From Aldrovandia affinis (taxonomy: Eukaryota > Chordata > Actinopteri > Notacanthiformes > Halosauridae), in NCBI GenBank assembly GCA_029706075.1, contig JAINUG010000087.1, positions 3,023,501 to 3,087,500 on the forward strand: 64,000 nt of DNA. The letters run 5' to 3'. Both the position numbers and the translations under genes were made by a program. Numbering within the stretch: position 1 is the first letter of the stretch; each line of letters begins with the position of its first letter. Below are positions 33,641-44,989 of the stretch, in pieces. Below the pieces are notes generated by a model, which searched no databases, was not told the origin of the DNA, and was given only the letters and a program-made list of their open reading frames with translations.

Positions 33641-34599
33641 AGAAATAATCCACACCAACTCAAATCTTTCTTACTCCACTACATCACGTTCTGAGGGAAT
33701 ATAACCCAGCTATGTTTTCAAAATGTACTGTAACTCTTAGAGCAAGTTAAGGTTATTTTCGATGTCTTTTCCAGCATACATTTTTTAATTACACACTATG
33801 TAGTTAGCCAGCCAGCTGTAAGCGTGAAACAGAGATCTTTAGCTAGCTTCACCAACGTCTTTTTGATTTAAGAGTACAAAGTGAGAAATACAGTTTTAGA
33901 AATGTCCACAGAAATTATGCATTTCTAGCAAATAAAAAGATTCAATATAATAATGTCAGCTGTGTCCTCCACAATTAGCTACTATTAATACATGCTGTAA
34001 TTGGTTGAAGTAGTAAATATTATCCAATAGGGACAAATAATAATTGGACGAAGTGAGACTTTCTGATAATGTAATCCGCTGGAAAATGAAGGAGAAGCTA
34101 AGGAGGAAGCACAAAATAACTCATGTTCAGGGCTTTGTTGTGTGGCTGTGTTAAGTTGTATCTAAATTCTGTGTGTTTACATGAGCACAGACAGTACAGA
34201 AGTTAACATTTGTTAGGACTGAGAGTCTGTGCCCATTACGGTCTTTTATGTGGGGAAACCTTGAAAAGTGCCAAACTCCTAACATGCATCTGCATCCTAA
34301 CATTACCAACATTGTAACGGGACATTTTAATAATTCCATTTCAAAGTATTACTTAAGGAAGGTTCCTAAACTGGCAAACACATCTGGAAAACCTGACTTT
34401 AACTTTGGTCCTTAGCATCAGCCTATGCTTAATGCTAATGTCTGTGTTGTTATTGCTTATGCATTCTCTTCCTCCTCTGTGTCAATCTTACGCCATAATC
34501 ATTTTTGTGTCAGTGCGCACTAATCCTAGTCACAACCGGATTCAGCCCAAAAGCTTGGTTGCTTGAGATGAGCAAGAGGTGATATAAGACTGAACGCCT
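33641..34599. other. Unannotated AT-rich sequence
   Basis: Includes AGTTAGCCAGCCAGC and TTTAGCTAGCTT (33800-33848), the GCTAGC-rich texture also seen at 53085-53430 and 57500-57790. Confidence 0.4.
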
Positions 34600-35230
34600 T
34601 TCTCAAACCACGTGAGATTTGACCTGGCAGACTTTGTTTTGTTTGTTTTCATTTTTTTAAGGCGGTGTCTTATTACTCTAACACCTGTGCGTACCATTTG
34701 GACCTTAATGTCTTTTCTGTCGCCGTTTGCTTAATCTGAACAGGTCTGTGGGTCTTGGGGCTGGTGTTGCACGTAAATATGTTGGGGGGAGGAAACGCCA
34801 GCTGGAGATTTATGGACCTACCTCACAGTCACGCAAAAACTATGTTGTAAAAACCCCACCGTCCTCGCTGTAAATATAAAGCAGTTTCCCCCACCACCAC
34901 AAGGCCACATTTGGATTTTAATGTGACATTTTCATATTGTGTTGGAGGTAACGGCTGCAGAGAGGCAAAAACACACAAAAGTGTTACAGGGCCATGTTAA
35001 AGTCCCTCTCATAAATTATTCAGGAGTTACTCGCTGTGATTGGACGATGGGATGCCCCCATCTGGCATCGCAGTGATTTCCCCCCATAGCTACCGCCTCA
35101 CTCTCTTACACATCAGTATCAATGCAAACGTGTAGCGGAAATAAAAAGCACTTTGAACATCACTGTGCCAGCTGCTGCATTAGCAGAACAATCACTGCCA
35201 TCAAATGTTTCCTTTATAATGTATGATTTT
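34600..35230. promoter_or_regulatory. Enhancer-like block
   Basis: About 600 bp without repeats, balanced composition, ATAAATTATTCAGGAG near 35012, and a small hairpin GATGCC/GGCATC near 35052-35070. No coding frame. Resembles conserved non-coding DNA; untested. Confidence 0.35.
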
Positions 35231-36037
35231 ACCAAATGATTCTTGCTTCAGAGTCATGTTTTTTGCAAGCCAGTCCACCAGGACACACAACAAACTCCCA
35301 TTGAGCTACAAATGCTGACAGGGGAATTTGACCATGTGCTATGGTACAGTATAATACACAGTATACATATGTACATATAATGCATATAATATATACAGAG
35401 TATATCATATACTACACCCAGCACTACCACACAATATTCATTGCACAACAGTTATTAAAGGTAATTTTAAATGATTTAAATTAATACATAAATATACAAT
35501 ATAATTCACTGATCACTCCCCTTAACTCACAGGACAAGTGTCGGGTAATTGGTTTCCCAGCTGTGTCACATTTTATTGCATTTCCTGACAGGAACAGCCT
35601 TAAATTAATGTCTTATTGTAAAATAACCGTGAGCTATGTGTTTGAATTTAACTGGACTCAATATATTGTATATTTTCCCTCATACACAGATATAGCTGGA
35701 GAGGGGTTCACATTCAGGGAAGATGTCGTTGGGGATCCGTGACCAAGGTGGATTTATTCAAGTCCCACAGCAAGGCTCAACAACTCATGTTCATGGGGAC
35801 CAGATTTAATGCAAGCAGGCCAAACATTTTCCACTTTTCCATTTTTTTCCTATTTATAAAAAACTATACACATAAACAGTATATTTGTATTTGTGAACAG
35901 AGTAGACCTTGTATATTAAAATGTTCATAGCTGCTTTATCACATTCACAATAAAGACTCATTGTTTCTTTTTATTTGTTTTTCAGGTGTGGTAAAGAATA
36001 CATTTAGAACAGATAAGTGCGTATGAAACAAATAATA
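35231..36037. other. Unannotated AT-rich sequence
   Basis: TATAC-rich simple sequence at 35345-35415; otherwise nothing recognised. Confidence 0.4.
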
Positions 36038-36165
36038 AACAGTACTGACAAAAAATGTTTTAGAACACCCCCATTTTCCAGTTTTCACTGAAATGTAAGC
36101 AGTTCAAGTCCAGTGAATAACCTGAAATGGTACAACGGTAAGCGGTAAACTGCCAGAGGTTAAAA
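36038..36165 (+). mobile_element. Tc1/mariner end fragment, second family
   Basis: ACAGTACTGACAAAAAATGT followed by TTTAGAACACCCCCATTTTC, AAGCAGTTCAAGTCC and CCTGAAATGGTAC looks like the terminal repeat and subterminal part of a Tc1-like family distinct from the 3878 element. The internal part and the right end are absent. Confidence 0.65.
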
Positions 36166-36169
36166 AAAC

Positions 36170-36660
36170 CTGCCGGACTGCTGAGTTACTCATCTTAAAA
36201 CACTCTTCCAGAGTGTGGATGAGCCCCACGGTCTGGTTTATAATCCAGACACTGTGCCTGTGCTGGCTGTGGCAATCAGAATCCCAGGGAAATGCATGCC
36301 ACCTATGGAGGGAGGGATGCAGTCGACGGGATGACCGTGTCACATCGTGCACCAGCAACCCCCTCCGAGCGAGAGAGAGGCGAGCACCGGGCTCCGTGCC
36401 GTGCCGGGCCTGCACACGGCCCCGGCATCGAACATAATATCCCGGTTGAGTTGGGAATGAATTGTGCATCAATTACGCGCAGTTGTAGGGATCCCCAGAT
36501 ATTGCCTCCCCAGGGAGGGATTAATGTAGTCTGAAAAAGCAACAAACTTCTGCTGGAAATAATACAGGCCTTAATGAGCCTGAGAAGACCGTAGAAATAA
36601 CAGGGTAACAGCTTGGCTTTAAATTCCTGCAAGCCTTATTGAGGGAGCCTGACTTTGTTC
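36170..36660. promoter_or_regulatory. Enhancer-like block
   Basis: Repeat-free, locally CpG-rich (36350-36435), with CATCAATTACGCGC near 36467, GGGATTAATG near 36517 and CCTTAATGAGCC near 36570. Overlapping frames on both strands (36104-36472 minus, 36213-36534 plus) have no domain. Confidence 0.37.
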
Positions 36661-37134
36661 TGAATTCAGTGTGTTTCTAGGTGCAGTGCAAACACATGGC
36701 CAAGGCGGGATGCCTGATGTTTTGCTGAGTGTGGTGAAACTGAAGTGTAGATATTTTTTAGGGTGGTGTGGCATTCACATTGGACAGTAAATTAATACAT
36801 GTCGATGAGTATCTTTAACAGTCACAGAGGGGAGTACTGAGGTAAACGAAACCCAGGGAAAGTGTTTGGTTGGGCATGCCAGAATTTCAGCCTTGCATAA
36901 ATCTGCTTCATTGACTTGTGTTTATGAAAATAAACTATGGTTTTATATTAAATAAAACTATTGTTTATGACTATGTTTTTTGTTTGTGTGTTATATATAT
37001 ATATATACACGTATATATACTGTATGTGTAAGTATCATGAAAAATGTAAATTACACACATGCATATAGACTCATAGACTATACTGTGGTAGATACTATGC
37101 CAGCATCTGTAATTCTGTTGGAGGATTACGACTC
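36661..37134. other. Unannotated AT-rich sequence
   Basis: Short TA microsatellite (36991-37018). Confidence 0.4.
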
Positions 37135-37310
37135 CACTCTTCCATGAGAAAGTTCAACATACTCAGAGGTTGTAGGTTGGATTCCCAGGTGGAGCACTGC
37201 TGTTGTACGCTTAAGAAAGGTACTTAACCTGAATTGCTTCAGTAAAAAAAAATCCAGCTGTATAAATGGTATGCAATGATTTAAACTGTGTAAGTTACTC
37301 TGGTTGCTTT
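37135..37310 (+). mobile_element. SINE, family C, decayed
   Basis: Retains CTCAGAGGTTGTAGGTTGGA TTCCCAGGTGG (B box GGTTGGATTCC), ACTTAACCTGAATTGCTTCA and GTGTAAGTTACTCTGG, as in the copy at 16265. The 5' part and the distal tail are lost. Confidence 0.75.
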
Positions 37311-37572
37311 TTATTAAATATAGGTCTAATTCATGTCTAGGAAAACTCATTTGAACATATTTAATGTAAATTCAAACATTGGAGTATTGCCTAAATGTTT
37401 GAAAGGGCTTAATGGGTTATACTTTTAGGTATGCTGCAAATATGTTGCTATGCGGAAGATAAAGGAATTTAGCACCTGGGAGCTTGTGAACTAGGGAAGG
37501 AGCCTTATAGCATCCAGGTGTGTGTCGTATACAGAACAGATGATCCTGGCTGTGCGCTTATTTGAAATTACA
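37311..37572. other. Unannotated sequence
   Basis: Nothing recognised. Confidence 0.4.
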
Positions 37573-37582
37573 CTGACCCACA

Positions 37583-37635
<53 letters not shown>
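37573..37635. repeat. (CA)n microsatellite
   Basis: About 30 CA dinucleotides with one TA interruption. Confidence 0.97.
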
Positions 37636-37637
<2 letters not shown>

Positions 37638-38534
37638 CTCTAGAGCTAAGACCAACAGTATGTGAATTATCCCACCTGAATTGATAACTGAGACCTATAA
37701 GTACAGGTAAATGACCTGTGGAGATGGTTAATTGAAGAATGGGCTAGTGATAGGAGAGTGAAGCTTCATCAACCTAAAAATAGGAGAGGCTATCATGTGT
37801 TACCAGTGACTGATTTGAACCAATCAGGGGTGTTGTTTTTTATAGGGAGACAAAATTATTTTGATTGGTTGAAACAAGTGGCAGATAAATAGCACATGGT
37901 GGCTATAGCCATTATGGGGTTAATGAAGCATCAATCTTCCATTACTGGAATGAACCACTAGCAGAGTTGCCAGGTGGATTTCAAGCCAATGTTATATCAT
38001 TTTTCAGCCAAAGTAGCCAAAAGTGTGACGTTGCACAGCAAAAATGAGAAGCCAAGCTCTCAAGTGGTCTCTGCATTGTTTGTGTTGGAAAAAGGCAAAT
38101 AAAGGGACCAAACTGCCAACTGGCTTCTTATTACATGGTAGTCACCAAGGAAACACAAATCTGACCATTTCATCTCAGGAACAAATCCAGTTTGCTCATT
38201 TCATCTCAACATGCATGTTTGTATTCTTTTAATTTTTGGGGCGGGCTACCTATCTCATATTTGTGAAAGGCCCTACCACAAGGATCTCATATTTGACCTT
38301 GGAAAGAAATGCCCAGAAAGAAAAAAGACCAAATAAATCTTATAAGCTAACACACAACCCCCCCCCACCCGATCATTTACTCCAATCAAACATTTTCATT
38401 CAAACAGTCAAATGTACCTTTTGTTCAGGAAAAACAAGCTGGTACTCAAATGAGCATGAGCATGCTTGTTGACTCCTGAGGCCCTGATCCCTGCTTTGCC
38501 TCTGTGACAGGGAGTAAGGCTTAGCTTGGCAAGG
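37636..38534. other. Unannotated sequence
   Basis: Short C-run at 38358; nothing recognised. Confidence 0.4.
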
Positions 38535-38710
38535 CTTAAGGCTTAGCAAGGTCATAGCATAGTGGGTAGGACACTGGATTTTAACACAGGTCTTGATTTG
38601 GATAGTGGTACTGCACTCTTAACCTTGAAATTGCTTTAGTGAAGTGACACTGCAGTATAAATGGATACTGTGCCACCGATAAAATAATGCATTATAATGT
38701 AATCAATTAG
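38535..38710 (+). mobile_element. SINE, family C, strongly decayed
   Basis: CATAGTGGGTAGGACACTGGA, TACTGCACTCTTAACCTTGA and GAAATTGCTTTAGTGAAG follow the same order as the family C middle region. The tail is not clear. Confidence 0.45.
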
Positions 38711-38868
38711 CTTTTACTTTTTAGGATAGGTATGGGAAGTGGAACATCTCCTCTCAATCTCATGAATTTTTGAAGTCAGCCATCCACTGTTAGCGGTCAA
38801 ACCAGAAAAATATACAAGTTTTTGTCATATCACACCCGAAAGACCAACAATGGTGGTTACCAGATGAT
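38711..38868. other. Unannotated sequence
   Basis: Nothing recognised. Confidence 0.4.
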
Positions 38869-39157
38869 CATAATGTCATTTTTTTATACTTTTATTTCAG
38901 ATTTTTCTCCCAATTTGGTGACAAGTTATACCCTCACGTCAACAATCCCTTTCCCTTGTATCTCGTTTGCAACTCTGGACCGGCAGTAACAAAGGGACGG
39001 ACCCTGCTGAGCCATCGACTGTTACTTCGATACAAACTCATGCCGGCTTCCCTCCCCCTGGAGTGGATAGGCTGGGCTCGAACCTAGGCTGCAGTGGTAA
39101 CCTCCAATTACAACAAGTGCCTTTACCGGTCATGCCACCCAGGGTCCCATGATGTCA
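38869..39157 (-). mobile_element. tRNA-derived SINE, family A, minus strand
   Basis: On the minus strand: GGGACCCTGGGTGGCATGAC, A box ending CGGTAAAGG, B box GGTTCGAGCCC (about 39077-39087), and a tail ending near 38890. The flanks CATAATGTCA (38869-38878) and CATGATGTCA (39148-39157) are a 9/10 target duplication. Confidence 0.82.
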
Positions 39158-39412
39158 AGTATTTCTATTCAAGCTCAAAGTTGTCTGGTGAGTTAATCAG
39201 TGCCTCTGGGAACCATTTAACAATTTAAAGTCGGATGCACAAAATGCCCCAAGAATTATTTTTCTTACATCTCATATAAACAATTTACATTTAAATCAAT
39301 ACAGCACCACACATAACATAATTTAGTTTTATCTGGTCAGGAGAGGGAGTGCGTCTCCAAGGAAATGTGACTATATACACTGTGTAACAGTCCTCTTAAA
39401 TGGATTTATATA
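39158..39412. other. Unannotated sequence
   Basis: Nothing recognised. Confidence 0.4.
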
Positions 39413-39826
39413 TACAGGCAACTGCCGCAATAAAGGAAATACTTTATATCAGTAAATCAGGGATACAAAGTATATTGAAAGCAGGTGTTTCCACAAAGGT
39501 GTGGTTCCTGAGTTAATTAAGCAATTAGCATCTCATCATGCATAGCATCATGTATAAAAATGCTGGGAAGGCCCAATTGGCCATTATTTTGACAAGCATG
39601 GCTAGAAGAAGAGATCTCAGTGATTTTGAAAGAGGGGTGATTGTTTGGGCACATTTGGCAGGAGCTTCAGTAATGAAGACTGAGTGTTGGAGGATGGTGT
39701 TGCATCCCTCCAATAGAGTTCCAGACACTTGTAGAATCTTGAAGCTGCTCTGGTGGGTCATGATGGCCCAATGGCCTATTAAAACACTTTATGTTGGTGT
39801 TTCCTTTATTTTGGCAGCTACTTGTA
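39413..39826 (+). mobile_element. Internally deleted Tc1-like element
   Basis: The left end TACAGGCAACTGCCGCAATA AAGGAAA and right end TTTCCTTTATTTTGGCAGCT ACTTGTA match the 3878-5108 element. A TA dinucleotide is present at both ends. It is only about 414 bp long. It keeps the start of the transposase (MARRRDLSDFERGVIV from 39598) up to GASVMKT, then jumps to sequence from near the transposase end (GTTGCATCCCTCCAATAGAG). The catalytic domain is therefore deleted. It could only have moved with enzyme from elsewhere. Confidence 0.88.
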
Positions 39827-39838
39827 TATACGGTATAT

Positions 39839-40190
39839 ACAGTATACAGTGCCCTCCAGAATTACTGTCTCCCTTGATAAAGATGAGCAAAAAAGGCAAT
39901 GAATGTCTTTGTTGTTCATCAGCTTGATCTTACACTCAAAATATGACAGAAATCTAACCTTTAATTGAAGTAAAATTATTCAAAGAAAAAAATCCTTTAA
40001 AAAAAAAGGGGGTGAATACTTATGCAATCAATTATTGTAGTTTTTTTATTTGTAATTAATTCAGGAAAAGCATTAAATTAGTTTTTTTATTTGACATTGT
40101 ACAGTATTTTGTGTTGATCAGTGGCAAGAAATCCCAATTCAATCAATTATGATTCCAAGAAGTAAGAAAATAAAATGTAAAAACCGACAG
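39839..40190. mobile_element. Tc1/mariner non-autonomous relics, at least two
   Basis: 39839-39960 starts ACAGTGCCCTCCAGAATTAC, a terminus typical of a fish mariner-like repeat. From about 40000 the sequence is GGGGTGAATACTTATGCAAT, then GTGGCAAGAAATCCCAATTC and ATGATTCCAAGAAGT. This part matches, in reverse, the element at 61135-61260. Confidence 0.65.
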
Positions 40191-40559
40191 TTTGTGAATC
40201 TGGATCCTGACTGGAATACTGTTGTTATCCTGAAACAGAATTACTTTATGCTCTGTATAAAAGTTACCTGCTAAGCAGAAAAATATGCTAATAATAAATA
40301 AATAACACATTACATAAGACAGGCAAAAAGTTTTTATACCCATCTCATACTTTCAGCTGAACATAAAATTCTGCTTCTGCCTTTCACAGGGTGTGATAAA
40401 TAATCACCCCCCCCCCTTGCTTCCACAAAAAAAGATGAGCAGATATCTGTCTAGAGAAAAAATGACAAACTGCGGTTTCCCCGGCGAGCTCCCGCTATGG
40501 CGCTTCCACAACCAATTTGAACAGGAACCCTGTCTGGTTGTCCGCATCCTTCCAAAAAA
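40191..40559. other. Unannotated sequence
   Basis: C run at 40409-40418; otherwise nothing recognised. Confidence 0.4.
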
Positions 40560-40573
40560 ACCCCCCCCCCCTC

Positions 40574-40610
<37 letters not shown>

Positions 40611-40621
40611 GCACACCCCCA
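40560..40621. repeat. Poly-C and (CA)n tract
   Basis: A C run followed by about 15 CA dinucleotides and CCGCACACCCCC. Confidence 0.95.
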
Positions 40622-40629
40622 CTCCTCTC

Positions 40630-41060
40630 CCTAGCCAGCAGGCAAAAGCACGTTTTATTTATGGCCACGATATAAGTGGGATAAAAAAGACGTGGCCCAC
40701 ATTAGGATTGGAGTGGCATGTTTACAGTGGGTGGACTTGTTCCCTCCAACCGGGCCCAGCTGTGAACCACAGGTGCAGATCTTTACATGGCGGGAGATTT
40801 ACGAGCGCCCAAACGAGGGAGGCGGGGCCTGTGCCACCCTCTACTGGGTGTTTATGGAAAAGCTCTTTTAAATGGAGCGAGGCCCACCTCCCTGAGTTTC
40901 GTACAAACGGGCTGATTACCTGCGGCGTCCACGCACCAGCATTCTCCACCCTCCGTGGTTTCTGTGGGCGAGGTTCACGCCGAGTTTGAGCACTCATTAA
41001 TCAATCAGCACAGCTCTATTTGCTAAAGCGTCTCTTGGAGCAGGCTCCAACATTATCTCT
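40630..41060. promoter_or_regulatory. Enhancer-like block with a PBX-HOX type motif
   Basis: Repeat-free. At 40996-41007 it reads ATTAATCAATCA, whose reverse complement TGATTGATTAAT fits the PBX-HOX composite consensus. The frame running from 40393 to 40989 begins in simple sequence and crosses this block; no domain is visible. Confidence 0.4.
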
Positions 41061-42401
41061 GCTGTTGCACATGGGCAGAAGGGATTCGGGTAAAAAATGC
41101 TATTATTATCTGTCAGACCATGGCCTAGATTCAGTCAACATTTGTCAAATAAACGAAACATTTCATATTGCTAAACTCGTATTGCTAAAACAACGATTGC
41201 AATTCAAAGTTAAATTAAGTTAAGTCAAATTCAAATTGAACAACAAGCGCTGGTTGGATTCAAAGGTATGACTGTTGACGTTATCCAAATTTTAATATTT
41301 ATTCTTCTTTCTTTTTTGGTGTTATAGTAGCTAAATGTTATCATTGAATTTGGCTTGAACCTGCTCAAGCCACCACAGAACAGATTTCTGGCCTGCTGTC
41401 AATGTCAGTTGCAAATATCTGAGCAACTGAATGTATTAAAGTCATCTTTAGACCTGAGACTGAGAATGAGTCACACAACATAATGTTTATATTCATGTAT
41501 AGAAGGCAATGCTGCATCTCAGAGAGTTGAGAGCGGTTCTGATAGCTGTGCAGCTCATAATTTAAGAAGTTTGCTGAAAGCGTGATAGAACGGTGAAAGA
41601 AGGCCTAAGGTGGTTATCACAACAGATTTCCATATAAGGGAGAGGGGAGACGTACAGCCTGCCTTTGATACCAAAGTGGACAGGGTTGCTGTAACATCAT
41701 TTAATCAGTCCTGCACAAATGAGAAAATCGCTTTTTTGTGAGAACATGACATATGTTTGGACAGCCAAAATAATTACGTTCAAACCCAGGAGATTTTAAT
41801 CGAGGACAGAATGAGTTTTTTGTTAAAGAGGGAAAAAAAGGGGGTATGCAGCGAGAACACGTCAGCTCGTTATGATAATATCTAACGATGGTGGCGTAGG
41901 GGGGAGGTTGGGAGAAAAAAAAAAAAAAGAAGCCATGTCTGTATTCTCCGTCCCACCTGGTCTTCCCATTACAGGGCTCTTGTGTGTGTTGGTTTTGCTC
42001 TCTCTGGCCAAGTCGGAGGGGCACATAAAATAAATAACTCGAGTAGTAAAATCATACACCGTGGCCGATGGCTTTATCGGGTTAGCTCCATCTCTCCTGG
42101 CTGATATTCAGCCCAATGTCTGATGCAGCGTACCCTGGGTGGGAAAAAGGGGGGTTGGGGGTCCTGGCCACCCTAGTCATTCAGTTTTCATCATCTTTTC
42201 ATTGAGTCAAGTAAGCACATTTCCTCCAATGTTTTAAGCATACAGCAAAGAAGGAACACTTATTCATTATATTCAAATCTGGGGTGCAGAGACAATAGTT
42301 GTGTTCATATGAGGACATCCAGAACATTACAAGAGCAGCGTGAAAGGTAAGATTTGAACGGGTGTGTTGACAAAATTTGCACACAACTCCTTCTTGAGAT
42401 T
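41061..42401. other. Unannotated sequence
   Basis: Poly-A (41917-41930). The 41860-42130 part is balanced and repeat-free and might be regulatory. Nothing firm. Confidence 0.35.
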
Positions 42402-42509
42402 GGAATTCTTCAACATTCCCAGAATGCACCCTGGCTCTCCAGGTGGCTGTACCACCTGGAGAATCATGGTGCGTTCTGGGAAGGTTCCTAAGAACCGTGG
42501 GAAGAATCC
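42402..42509. repeat. Large imperfect inverted repeat (hairpin)
   Basis: AACATTCCCAGAATGCACC (42412-42430) pairs with GGTGCGTTCTGGGAAGGTT (42468-42486) at 17 of 19 positions. Inside it CTCCAGGTGG (42437-42446) pairs perfectly with CCACCTGGAG (42452-42461) around a 5-base loop. Outside it GGAATTCTTC pairs roughly with GGAAGAATCC. Both arms resemble the TTCCCAGAATGCA-type site of ZNF143. Confidence 0.85.
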
Positions 42510-43177
42510 TAAGTCCATAGCCCCAGGGAGGAGGACTCCCAGAAGGTGTAGTATTATGTGCCATATGTGGAGGCCAGATCACAGTTATAGGATGGGGTAA
42601 TATACTGAGTAATGGGTTGAACCAAGGATAGGAAATATAAGTCCAGGAGTGGAGGCCTGAAGGATTTAGAGTGACCTTGCAATTAGCAACTTCCCAATTT
42701 TTTTTACAGTATTACTTCCTGCAATGGAATACTCCCAATTAAATACTAACCTGGATTCAATTAACATTTAGATTCAAGCATCTGAAACCATTTTCTTCTG
42801 ACACATTGTGGCAACTTCAGTGACCATAAAAATAAATGACAAAATATTGTGTTTGCAAGTAAAGCTTGCATTTATTTTTTAATCCAAAATAAAGGGCAAA
42901 TATTGATTGAATCCTGGCCCCTGCCCCTCAGTCCAGGAGTTGCACTTGGTGAGTGTTCGTGTTCCAGGAACATCTATACGCCAAACACATGTCCACATGC
43001 CTGTGTGGATTTAAGAAATCTCAAAAGCAGATTTGGAATAAATTCTTAATTAAAAAAACATATTCCAGATTCATGAAAACACAATCATTTATGAATGATT
43101 TTTTAACGAGCACATACAAAATGAGTCATTTTGAGTTTTCCTGGGGAAAAGTCAAATCAATGGAGTTCAGGGCAGAA
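42510..43177. other. Unannotated sequence
   Basis: AT-rich. Frames at 42849 and 42953 have no domain. Confidence 0.4.
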
Positions 43178-43300
43178 TAAGGTGCAGGGATCACAGCTCT
43201 GGACTTCTGACCGGAGGGTCAATGGTTCAGATCCCAGGACAATATGTGATAAAGATGCTACTGTATTTCAATTATGCTATAATAATAAAAAACGGAATAA
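43178..43300 (+). mobile_element. Possible SINE fragment, family C-like
   Basis: ATCACAGCTCTGGACTTCTG then GTCAATGGTTCAGATCCCAGG resembles the tRNA-like head of family C, with B box GGTTCAGATCC. No tail recognised. Confidence 0.45.
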
Positions 43301-43569
43301 ATAGGTTAATGAATGAATAAGCAGTGGATTTACTGTCCATATATTTAAAATGGCTGAATCATGAATGATATATTACATTGAGAATTGATTGAGAATCAGT
43401 GAATAAGTGAGAATTGAGAATAAGTGAATTCCAGACACATGGACTGTCTGATAGCAGCTGATACCATAAATGTGCTGGCTGACAGCTGAAAGGATGGACA
43501 GACTTGAAGAGCAGATCATCTTGTCTATGTACACTGAGAAATATTTACCATCACGTCTACAGTATTAAT
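43301..43569. other. Unannotated sequence
   Basis: A short imperfect GAGAATNAGTGAATA repeat at 43378-43430. Nothing else. Confidence 0.4.
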
Positions 43570-44035
43570 AAAACACGAACACACACACGACATTGTGTTA
43601 TGTACACAGCCACTGCAGAGCATATGTGTGAGTCTGTGTGCAGTCTCTGTGCATACGTGTGTGTGTGCACGTGCATAGGTGTGTGTGTGTGTGTCTGTGC
43701 ATGTATACACGCATGCGTGTGTGAGTGTATGTGTGTCTGTGCATGTGTGTGTGTGTGTGTGAGTGTGTGTGTGTGTGTGTGTGTGAGTGTGTATGCGTGT
43801 TTGTGTGTGAGTGTATGTGTGTCTGTGCGTGTTTGTGTGTGAGTGTATGTGTGTCTGTGCGTGTGTTTGTGTGTGTGTGTGTGTGTGTCTGTGCATGTAT
43901 ACACGCATGCGTGTGTGAGTGTATGTGTGTCTGTGCATGTGTGTGTGTGCGTGTGTGAGTGCATGCGTGTTTGTGTGTGAGTGTATGTGTGTCTGTGCGT
44001 GTGTTTTGTGTGTGTGTGTGTGTGTGCATGTGTAG
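43570..44035. repeat. Long imperfect (TG)n array with a 194-bp duplication
   Basis: TG repeat interrupted by TCTG, TATG, GAG and CATG. The segment CTGTGCATGTATACACGCAT occurs at about 43695 and 43889, a 194-bp internal duplication. Each copy holds the 14-base palindrome ACACGCATGCGTGT. The many His/Thr- or Cys/Val-rich frames are artefacts. Confidence 0.95.
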
Positions 44036-44309
44036 TTGGTGGTGGCTCTAAAGCAGCAGTGGTGAGACGCTGTGCTCGGGGTGTCCTGGGTACAGTAAGC
44101 CAGTGACAGTCCACTTCATCACCTTCCTAGTGCCTGAACTCTGGCTGAACCCAGCGCACCGCTCGCCATCCCCTCTTTATTCCCTGGCATCTGCCGCTGT
44201 CCCGCAAGAGACATAAGGTGAGTCTCTCCTTTTGTTGTGCTCTCCACCCAGCATCTGCCAGGCCATCTTTGAGCTTTAATAAGACCCCCTCACCCTCGCC
44301 CCCTCTCCC
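44036..44309. other. Unannotated sequence
   Basis: Unique-looking; no gene. Confidence 0.4.
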
Positions 44310-44317
44310 CTCACACG

Positions 44318-44383
<66 letters not shown>

Positions 44384-44385
44384 CT
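44310..44385. repeat. (CA)n microsatellite
   Basis: About 35 CA dinucleotides with a few CG substitutions. Weaker CA blocks follow at 44490-44510 and 44586-44612. Confidence 0.95.
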
Positions 44386-44877
44386 AGAAACATGCTCACA
44401 CACATTGATCACAGAAACACCCACACTGATCACACTTACAGACAGCTTTTGGAAACACGCAGACACAAACACAACACATTAAGGTAGCAAACACACACAC
44501 ACACACACATACTGATCACATGCAAACAAATTGCTCTTACACATATGCATACACACAAATTACCCCATATTACAGTAACCCAGCAAACACACACACACAC
44601 AAACACACACACCCTTGGTCCTTCTGTCCACCAGGCCAGCTCTTCATCCACCCCCCCAATTGCATAACTGCAAACACACGCAGTGAGAGGAGGAGCTGTG
44701 CCTGCCCATTGAGCAGAGGACAGGTAGGGCAGCCAGGGAAAGAAGTGAACATGAAGGGGGGGGGGGGGACTAGCATATGACTCCTCTGCCTTATTTTATC
44801 CTTGCACATTTTCTCCTCTCTCACCGTTCTTTCTTCATCTCCTCATCTTTTTCCCCACTCTGTCTTTCACCCTCCGA
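44386..44877. other. CA-rich and unannotated sequence
   Basis: Contains a G run (44755-44769) and interrupted CA tracts. No gene. Confidence 0.45.
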
Positions 44878-44930
44878 CTCTCTCTCTCTCCCACCCTCCC
44901 TCCCTCCCTCCCTCCCTCTTACTCTCCCCA
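44878..44930. repeat. CT/(CTCC)n tract
   Basis: (TC)n followed by about six CTCC units (44900-44925). Confidence 0.85.
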
Positions 44931-44989
44931 CAAACATGGATGCAACCCTGCCCTTTCCTCTTCAAACTAATTACCTCGGCTACCTTGTA

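Noticed and set aside
40393..40989. 198-codon plus-strand protein
   Set aside because: It starts in poly-C/CA simple sequence and runs into an enhancer-like block; no domain and no splice context.
43504..44114. Long His/Thr-rich or Cys/Val-rich proteins
   Set aside because: These are translations of a TG/CA array. The same applies to 11432-11956 and 6187-6513.
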